From Desulfobacterales bacterium (lineage in GTDB: Bacteria > Desulfobacterota > Desulfobacteria > Desulfobacterales > C00003060): a DNA stretch of 15,010 nt. The stretch spans positions 1 through 15,010 of the forward strand of contig DAOVOU010000012.1 in the NCBI GenBank assembly GCA_030629475.1, written 5' to 3'. Of the stretch, positions 1-5,007 are shown in pieces. Within the stretch, counting starts at the first letter, position 1, and every line of letters starts with the position of its first letter. Both the position numbers and the translations under genes were made by a program. The notes under the pieces were generated by a model, which was not told the origin of the DNA, made no database searches, and saw nothing but the letters and a program-made list of their open reading frames with translations.

Positions 1-658
1 GTTTATCCAGAAAGCTGCTCTCAAATATGAATCGTCTGAGCTTGTCCGTATTAGAGCTTACCATAAAGAACATTGCCCGGCTTTCTTCACTGAGTTCTGC
101 CTGAAATCCAAAGGACTTTTTTCTCAACATGAACTCCATCCAGCCCTTGTTGATCTCGTCGTACGGCTCGACGCCCTGATCTTTTCGCCACTCACTCACG
201 GTCCACTCCCTGTCTGAATGAAAGCCAAGGCAATGGGATTCCCTCACCATGAAATAGAAATCTTCACCCGTAGGCTCGATCTCTTGTTCCCTGAAGGCGG
301 CCATGCCTAAAGGATAATAGCGGCAGGATACAGGACGGTCTTCATATATAGCGCACCCCTCAGGTGTGATAAAGGGGCAGCTTTTCTTGTCGTCATCAAG
401 CATCTTCAGGGTGACCACCGGGAGTTTGGTCCTAACCAACATCTCCGGTTTTGTGTATATGGCCAGGAACTGATCACAGGTTAGTCCGAGTCTATTTTTC
501 ATCCGAATAACGTCATAGGGCGTCAGCATGATATTGAGGTCACTACAGCAATGGGTGTAGCATTCCTTACCCTTGTGGCAGGCAAACTTGAATCTGCTCT
601 CTGCTGTGTATTTCCTTGGTTCAATCCCGTCCTGATATGTTTCATCTGGGTCCTTCAT
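1..658 (-). CDS. YkgJ-type cysteine-cluster protein, C-terminus cut by window edge
   Basis: The frame is open from ATG at 658 to the left edge, giving 219 residues without a stop. Cysteines lie at 27, 33, 37 and 38 (a C-x5-C-x3-CC cluster), then C94 in SCPF, C102 in GCAIYEDRP and C112 in SCRYYPLG. This is the pattern of the YkgJ/FliB-like zinc- or iron-chelating family (CxnCC, then C..Y..RP..CR.YP), which probably binds a metal or Fe-S cluster; the substrate is usually unknown. I see no signal peptide or membrane segment, so it is probably cytoplasmic. The start is supported by GAAAGGA on the minus strand, six bases before ATG. A hairpin repeat (672-694) stands immediately upstream of that ribosome-binding site. 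The family assignment is firm; the biochemical role is not known. Confidence 0.85.
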   Translation of the reverse strand, partial: MKDPDETYQDGIEPRKYTAESRFKFACHKGKECYTHCCSDLNIMLTPYDVIRMKNRLGLTCDQFLAIYTKPEMLVRTKLPVVTLKMLDDDKKSCPFITPEGCAIYEDRPVSCRYYPLGMAAFREQEIEPTGEDFYFMVRESHCLGFHSDREWTVSEWRKDQGVEPYDEINKGWMEFMLRKKSFGFQAELSEESRAMFFMVSSNTDKLRRFIFESSFLDK

Positions 659-671
659 GTTGAATCCTTTC

Positions 672-742
672 ATAAAATCGCTACGCGATTTTATATAGCG
701 CGGCTACGCCGCTTGAAAAAGGAAGCTCCTTTACTATCAAGT
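672..742 (-). repeat. Composite hairpin repeat, copy 1
   Basis: Perfect arms ATAAAATCGC (672-681) and GCGATTTTAT (685-694) flank the 3-base loop TAC. A second hairpin follows, GCGGC (700-704) / GCCGC (708-712). A third is AAAGGA (718-723) / TCCTTT (727-732), enclosed by CTTGA (712-716) and TCAAG (737-741). The block aligns over about 70 bases with copy 2 at 3826-3896. Read on the minus strand it ends just before the ribosome-binding site of the cysteine-cluster gene. Confidence 0.85.
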
Positions 743-770
743 AGTGGACCATGGATTTCCTAAATAGTCT

Positions 771-990
771 GAACGAAAACCCTTGATTGCGAGCTGTCAT
801 TGCGAGGAGTGAGGAACGAACGACGAAGCAATCCGATCCGAAGGGTCGTCACGAACGAAGTGAAGTGATCTCCTCATTGATGGGGATTGCTTCACCCGCA
901 TGCGGCGGGCTCGCAACGGCTTCGCCGGATTGCTTCGGTCGTGCCTCCCTCGCAATGACAGGAAAAATGTAATTTAGGGGGTTTTCGTTC
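771..990. repeat. Large nested palindromic element (non-coding)
   Basis: An inner unit is bounded by the perfect 13-bp inverted repeats TGTCATTGCGAGG (795-807) and CCTCGCAATGACA (948-960). Inside it, GAAGCAATCC (825-834) is matched by GGATTGCTTC at both 884-893 and 927-936. An outer 12-bp inverted repeat, GAACGAAAACCC (771-782) and GGGTTTTCGTTC (979-990), surrounds it. The resulting reading frame (rich in Ala, Ser, Arg and Glu) is the translation of a palindrome, not a protein. It resembles the large interspersed palindromes carried in many copies by some bacterial genomes. No transposase is present. Confidence 0.8.
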
Positions 991-1034
991 AAGCACTATA
1001 TAATGTTTTTGGGGTTTGTTGAGTGTTGCCGAAA

Positions 1035-1059
1035 ACTTTAGTTCACTTTAGGCACTTTT
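1035..1059 (+). repeat. ACTTTAG short tandem repeat before the NifS-like gene
   Basis: The units ACTTTAGTTC (1035-1044) and ACTTTAGGC (1045-1053) are followed by a partial ACTTTTA, five bases before the ATG at 1064. They match the longer array at 7823-7867 in both unit and alternating 10/9 spacing. They fill the place where a ribosome-binding site would be expected, and none is evident. A possible -10 element TATAAT lies at 999-1004, without a clear -35. Confidence 0.7.
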
Positions 1060-1063
1060 ATCG

Positions 1064-2203
1064 ATGATCTACCTGGATCACAATGCAACCACACCTGTAG
1101 CTCCAGAGGTCGTAGAGGCCATGAGACCCTATTGGGGCGAGAAGTATGGAAACCCTAGCAGCGCCTACACGCTGGGACGTGTTGCAAAACAAGCGTTGGA
1201 AGAGGCCCGTGCCCAGGTAGCCGACCTGCTGGGTTGCCAACCAAGCGAAATCGTATTCACCAGCGGAGGCACCGAATCGAACAATATGGTCATCAAAGGC
1301 GTAGCCTACAGCCTGGCTGAAAAGGGTCGCCATGTCATCACAACGGCAATCGAACATCCGGCAGTCACCAATCCGTGCCTCTTTCTACTCTATCAGGGAT
1401 ATGACGTAACCTTCCTGCCCGTTGACTCAACCGGGCTGGTCGATCCTTCGGCAGTCAAGGAAGCGATCCGGCCAACGACCGTATTGATTTCCGTCATGCA
1501 TGCCAACAACGAAACAGGAACGATCCAGCCGATTTCTGAAATCGGGGCGTTGGCACGAGAGGCTGGCGTGCTGTTTCACACCGATGCAGCCCAATCCGCG
1601 GGAAAGATCCCCACCCGCGTGCCAGACCTCCAGGTGGACTTCCTCTCTGTGGCCGGGCATAAGATGTATGCACCAAAAGGGGTTGGAGCACTTTTTTTAA
1701 AAAATGGTTTAAGAATAGAACCGTTCATGCACGGTGCGGGTCAAGAATCGGGCCGCAGGGCAGGTACGGAAAATGTGATGTTTGCAGTTGCTTTGGGTAG
1801 GGCCTGTGCTCTAGCCTGTGAGCGGATGTCAGCAGATGCCGAGCGTATACGCCGCCTGGGCGATCGGCTTCACAGCCTCCTTGCTGAAGACATACCTGGC
1901 CTCGTGCTAAACGGACATTCTGAAGCACGGCTCCCCAATACCCTGAATGTCTCACTCCCTGGCGTCGACGGCGGAACTCTGCTTGATACCATACCAGAAA
2001 TCTGCGCCTCCACTGGCGCAGCTTGCCACGACCGTTCAGTGCAACTTTCCCATGTGCTTGCTGCCATGCAGGTCCCCGAAAAAATAGGTCGCGGCGCTAT
2101 TCGGCTCACACTTGGCCGGGAAAACACCGAGGCACAAATTGACAAAGCCGCAAAAATGATCATAGCAGCGTATAATCAATGTCAGTTCATGGCGAAAGGC
2201 TAA
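1064..2203 (+). CDS. NifS/IscS-family cysteine desulfurase, selenocysteine-lyase-like
   Basis: This 379-residue class V aminotransferase-fold PLP enzyme removes sulfur (or selenium) from cysteine (or selenocysteine), passing it through a cysteine persulfide. It starts MIYLDHNATTP. The PLP site includes H98 (EHPA), D174 and Q177 (HTDAAQ), and the Schiff-base lysine K200 in AGHK. The catalytic cysteine is C321 in STGAACH, and R347 lies in IRLTLGR. Length matches the family. Ordinary IscS/NifS proteins have GSAC at the active-site loop; GAACH, together with GAGQESGRRAGTEN, is closer to what I recall of selenocysteine lyases. No iscU or selenium gene is nearby, so the acceptor is unknown. No good ribosome-binding site is seen; the ATG is chosen because the family starts with M-x-YLD. 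Confidence 0.9.
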   Translation: MIYLDHNATTPVAPEVVEAMRPYWGEKYGNPSSAYTLGRVAKQALEEARAQVADLLGCQPSEIVFTSGGTESNNMVIKGVAYSLAEKGRHVITTAIEHPAVTNPCLFLLYQGYDVTFLPVDSTGLVDPSAVKEAIRPTTVLISVMHANNETGTIQPISEIGALAREAGVLFHTDAAQSAGKIPTRVPDLQVDFLSVAGHKMYAPKGVGALFLKNGLRIEPFMHGAGQESGRRAGTENVMFAVALGRACALACERMSADAERIRRLGDRLHSLLAEDIPGLVLNGHSEARLPNTLNVSLPGVDGGTLLDTIPEICASTGAACHDRSVQLSHVLAAMQVPEKIGRGAIRLTLGRENTEAQIDKAAKMIIAAYNQCQFMAKG

Positions 2204-2315
2204 TTTAAAACTTGAAAGAATACTTGAAAAGCCTTGAACAATATAGCGTTTTTTAATTGTCAAAAATATCGGAGGGACAAGCGATATCACAGCCTTAATC
2301 GCCCTCTATTGTATG

Positions 2316-3110
2316 TTACTCCTGTCCCCCCTGTTTACACTGTTCCCATATCGCATTCATCTCTTGAAAGGATGCAGACTCTATGGTGCGACCCTGTTCC
2401 TTTAAGATTTGCTCAATGGTCTCAAATCGTTTTGTGAATTTTGAAATAGTCCGTGAAAGGGCTGCTTCAGGGTGAACCCGGATAAACCGGCCCAGATTCA
2501 CTATGGTGAAAAGTAGATCCCCAAGCTGTTCGGCCAATTTTTCGGAATTCGCCCTTTTCAGGGCAGCTTTGAACTCTGCCAGCTCTTTATCCAACTTCTT
2601 GAGAAGGCTATCAACGCCTGGCCAATCAAAGCCGAGTTTTCCGGCCCGTTCGCTGATGCGATAGGCGCGCATCAAGGCCGGGAGTTTTCGCGGAACTGAG
2701 TCAAGAAAGGAGTTTGGGGCTCTGTCCTTATCTTTGGCTTCGGCCATTTTGATCTCATGCCATCTTTGTCTGACCTCGTCTGAGCTTGAGACCTGCGCCT
2801 GGCCGAACACGTGCGGATGACGCCGAATCATCTTTTCGGTAATTGCTTGCACCACATCCCCTATATTGAAACTCCCTGCCTCCTCAAAGATTCTTGATAG
2901 AAACAAAATGTGAAAGAGGAGGTCTCCCAATTCAGCACACACATCCTCAGCGCTACCCGAGTCAAGGGCCTCGAGAACTTCGTAAGCCTCTTCCAGCAGA
3001 TAGGTCTTGATCTGCTCTGGTGTCTGCTCACGGTCCCACGGACAACCGTGGTCGCTTCGCAGGATTTCAACGAGTTCAACAAGACCGTAAAAGTCACTAT
3101 ACGTCTTCAT
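2316..3110 (-). CDS. mazG: Nucleoside triphosphate pyrophosphohydrolase MazG
   Basis: The product has 264 residues, the normal MazG length, with two tandem all-alpha NTP pyrophosphohydrolase domains. It hydrolyses (d)NTPs to NMP and pyrophosphate, clearing aberrant nucleotides in the cytoplasm. Domain 1 (about 10-110) has CPWDREQT, E40-E41-x2-E44 and E60-x2-D63 in AELGDLLFH. Domain 2 (about 155-255) has KLGFDWP, E176-x2-E179 and the segment EQLGDLLF at 194-201. In domain 2 the glutamate that normally begins ExxD is Q195. The C-terminal domain is the active one in E. coli MazG as I recall, so this change may matter. The gene converges with the NifS-like gene and lies downstream of the cvpA-like gene on the same strand, across a repeat-filled spacer of about 120 bases. 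Confidence 0.95.
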   Translation of the reverse strand: MKTYSDFYGLVELVEILRSDHGCPWDREQTPEQIKTYLLEEAYEVLEALDSGSAEDVCAELGDLLFHILFLSRIFEEAGSFNIGDVVQAITEKMIRRHPHVFGQAQVSSSDEVRQRWHEIKMAEAKDKDRAPNSFLDSVPRKLPALMRAYRISERAGKLGFDWPGVDSLLKKLDKELAEFKAALKRANSEKLAEQLGDLLFTIVNLGRFIRVHPEAALSRTISKFTKRFETIEQILKEQGRTIESASFQEMNAIWEQCKQGGQE

Positions 3111-3141
3111 AACTCAACATCTTGAAATTTATGTCAGGTTC

Positions 3142-3217
3142 TTGGGTTTGTTGGGTTTGTTGGGTTAAAACTCTATGAACCCAATGAACTCAACAAACAC
3201 AACAAACACAACAAACA
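3142..3217. repeat. Facing 9-bp tandem repeats between mazG and cvpA
   Basis: TTGGGTTTG repeats 2.7 times at 3142-3166. CAACAAACA repeats exactly three times at 3191-3217. The second array is nearly the reverse complement of the first, so the two arrays could fold back across the 24-base spacer, which includes AACCCAATGAACT. There are no unique spacers, so this is not a CRISPR array. Confidence 0.8.
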
Positions 3218-3230
3218 CTATTCAACGAGA

Positions 3231-3755
3231 TTACAGCTTTTTCCAAGCTTCCTTCAATGCGTTGATGTTGTCGCCAAATTTTTGCTTCATTTCCTTTGGT
3301 ACTACGGCGACCATCTTCTCGGAGACAGTGATCACATGGGGTGCAAGGAGAGAGTCCTTGATAACAGGGGATTTTTGTGGAAGAAACGTCGTAAGGGCAA
3401 CCAACAAGACGGATACAATAAGAACAGCCTTTACAAAGCCAAATGTGGCACCAAGGATGCGATCGGCCCAGCCAAGAGCAACCGCCTTAAGCAAATACTT
3501 AAGGACAACGCCAACAAATCCGACAGCAAGGAGCAAGATGGTGAAAGTAATGAAGAAGCTAAATATGTTCAGATACGATTTGTTAGTAATTAGGCCGGAA
3601 AACCAGTTTGCCACGACCGGATAGTAGGTGTAGGCAGCATAAAAACCGACAAAAACGCCAACAATGGAGGTTATTTCCTTTACAATTCCCCTGAAAATAC
3701 CACGAATAAGGCAAAATCCGACGATAACGCTGATCAAGATGTCGAGTGCATTCAT
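3231..3755 (-). CDS. CvpA-family inner-membrane protein
   Basis: From ATG at 3755 this gives 174 residues starting MNALDILI. Four hydrophobic segments lie at about 4-20, 27-45, 62-86 and 103-123, followed by a soluble, lysine-rich tail. This is the topology and length of the CvpA (colicin V production) family, whose members sit in the inner membrane and are linked to envelope homeostasis. Family features seen are D5, the R-G-x2-x-G-x2-K-E loop (RGIFRGIVKE) and DRILGATFGFVKA. A longer frame starts 16 codons upstream at 3803, but MNALD is the usual family N-terminus and GGAAA precedes it. Its exact function is not known. Confidence 0.85.
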   Translation of the reverse strand: MNALDILISVIVGFCLIRGIFRGIVKEITSIVGVFVGFYAAYTYYPVVANWFSGLITNKSYLNIFSFFITFTILLLAVGFVGVVLKYLLKAVALGWADRILGATFGFVKAVLIVSVLLVALTTFLPQKSPVIKDSLLAPHVITVSEKMVAVVPKEMKQKFGDNINALKEAWKKL

Positions 3756-3825
3756 CGATGTTTCCGTTTTTCTTGCGATTTTACTTTGGGAAGCGTGTAA
3801 CAAATGGCCCTTTTCAAGTCAAGTT

Positions 3826-3896
3826 ATAAAATCACTTCGTGATTTTATGTAACGCGGCTTCGCCGCTTAAAAAAAGGAAATTCTATACTGTCAAGT
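3826..3896 (-). repeat. Composite hairpin repeat, copy 2
   Basis: Arms ATAAAATCAC (3826-3835) and GTGATTTTAT (3839-3848) with loop TTC are followed by GCGGC (3854-3858) / GCCGC (3862-3866). The remainder aligns with copy 1 as far as TCAAG (3891-3895). Relative to copy 1 one C-G pair has become A-T in both arms, keeping the stem intact. It lies between divergent cvpA and phoH. On the minus strand it begins with CTTGACA, which resembles a -35 box. Confidence 0.85.
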
Positions 3897-3931
3897 CATT
3901 TTCAATCGAATCGACGAACCATCCATCTGAT

Positions 3932-3948
3932 TTTTGCAGTTTGCAAAA
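3932..3948. promoter_or_regulatory. Small palindrome upstream of phoH
   Basis: TTTTGCA (3932-3938) and TGCAAAA (3942-3948) form a perfect 7-bp inverted repeat around GTT, about 33 bases before the phoH start. It could be an operator or a leader hairpin. The adjacent near-repeats GTGTAAAC and GTGTTAAAC (3951-3968) are also seen. No convincing -35/-10 pair was found. Confidence 0.3.
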
Positions 3949-3980
3949 GCGTGTAAACGTGTTAAACGACTTTTGTCAAT

Positions 3981-4982
3981 ATGATGCAACGACCAACTCT
4001 TCGCGAACCTGAAACAGCGGACCACCGGAGCCTCAAGATTACATTTGACGATAATCTCGTGGCAAGGAACCTGTTTGGTGAGCGGAATCAGCATCTCCGG
4101 CAAATCGAGAACGTCTTAGGTATCCAAATCCACGCCAGAGGTAGTACGGTTACTGTCCATGGGGACGTCATAACCACCCAGCTTGTCGTAAAGCTCCTCA
4201 ATGAGCTTTACGGTCTCATTGAAGAAGGGTATCCGATTTACGAAAGCGATATTGATTATGCCATCCGTATTCTAAGCAGCAATGATCGCGTCAAGCTCAA
4301 GAATATTTTCCTGGATACTGTCTACATCACCTCTCAGAAGAAACCGATTACACCCAAAGGCCTGGCACAAAAGGAATACGTTGACGCTATGCGAAAGTTT
4401 GATATCGTCTTTGCCATCGGGCCTGCTGGCACCGGCAAGACCTACTTGGCCATGGCCATGGCAGTTTCTTTACTGACAAAAGGTCATGTCAATCGAATTA
4501 TCCTGACACGTCCGGCTGTGGAGGCCGGAGAGAGCTTAGGCTTTCTTCCTGGAGATCTTTATGAAAAGGTCAATCCCTATCTAAGGCCGCTGTACGATGC
4601 CCTCCACGATATGATGCGTCATGAAAAGGCCTCTCGACTCGTCGAGCAAGGTGAAATAGAAGTGGCACCACTGGCGTTTATGAGAGGCCGAACCCTCAAC
4701 GATTCCTTTGTAATCTTGGATGAAGCCCAAAACACGACCTCAGAACAGATGAAGATGTTTTTGACACGTCTTGGATCCACTTCCAAGGCGGTTATCACCG
4801 GCGATATCACCCAGATCGACCTACCTAACGGCAAGGTCTCAGGTCTTGTGGAGACAAAGGAGATCTTGCAGGGAATCAAGGGAATACGCTTTGTCTTCTT
4901 TTCCAAAAGAGATGTAGTCCGACACCAATTAGTCCGGGATATCATCAGGGCTTATGAGGACCTTGAGGAGAAAGAAGGATAA
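3981..4982 (+). CDS. phoH: PhoH-family ATPase
   Basis: The protein has 333 residues and a KH-like N-terminal part (about 20-80: FGERNQHLRQIE, then HGDVITTQ). The PhoH ATPase domain carries Walker A GPAGTGKT at 147-154, the family motif TRPAVEAGESLGFLPGD near 176-192, and Walker B FVILDEAQ at 243-250 with downstream TGDITQIDLP. PhoH proteins are cytoplasmic ATPases connected with RNA metabolism; they are typically encoded beside ybeY, as here. It heads the plus-strand cluster. No clear ribosome-binding site precedes ATG 3981, and a second ATG follows immediately. Its TAA stop (4980-4982) lies inside the hairpin repeat at 4979-5001, so the repeat defines the C-terminus. Confidence 0.95.
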   Translation: MMQRPTLREPETADHRSLKITFDDNLVARNLFGERNQHLRQIENVLGIQIHARGSTVTVHGDVITTQLVVKLLNELYGLIEEGYPIYESDIDYAIRILSSNDRVKLKNIFLDTVYITSQKKPITPKGLAQKEYVDAMRKFDIVFAIGPAGTGKTYLAMAMAVSLLTKGHVNRIILTRPAVEAGESLGFLPGDLYEKVNPYLRPLYDALHDMMRHEKASRLVEQGEIEVAPLAFMRGRTLNDSFVILDEAQNTTSEQMKMFLTRLGSTSKAVITGDITQIDLPNGKVSGLVETKEILQGIKGIRFVFFSKRDVVRHQLVRDIIRAYEDLEEKEG

Positions 4983-5001
4983 AATTGCACAGCAATTTTA
5001 T
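4979..5001. repeat. Hairpin repeat core, copy 4, at the phoH/7TM-HD junction
   Basis: Perfect arms ATAAAATTGC (4979-4988) and GCAATTTTAT (4992-5001) flank loop ACA. Compared with the other copies a C-G pair has become T-A in both arms. It contains the phoH stop codon and separates the purine-rich GAGGAGAAAGAAGG (4965-4978) from the ATG at 5008 by exactly one hairpin plus six bases. Confidence 0.85.
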
Positions 5002-5007
5002 GGGCAT

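Noticed and set aside
551..763. 70-codon plus-strand frame
   Set aside because: It lies antisense to the start of the cysteine-cluster gene and runs through the hairpin repeat; the minus-strand frame has the conserved motifs.
787..972. 61-codon plus-strand frame rich in Ala, Arg, Ser
   Set aside because: It is the translation of the palindromic element at 771-990; both halves are inverted copies and no ribosome-binding site or protein-like composition is present.
3142..3217. Possible CRISPR array
   Set aside because: Units are contiguous 9-bp tandem repeats with no unique spacers; the same holds for the other arrays.
3175..3624. 149-codon plus-strand frame
   Set aside because: It begins in the ACAACAAAC tandem repeat (Asn/Thr run) and is antisense to the cvpA-like gene.
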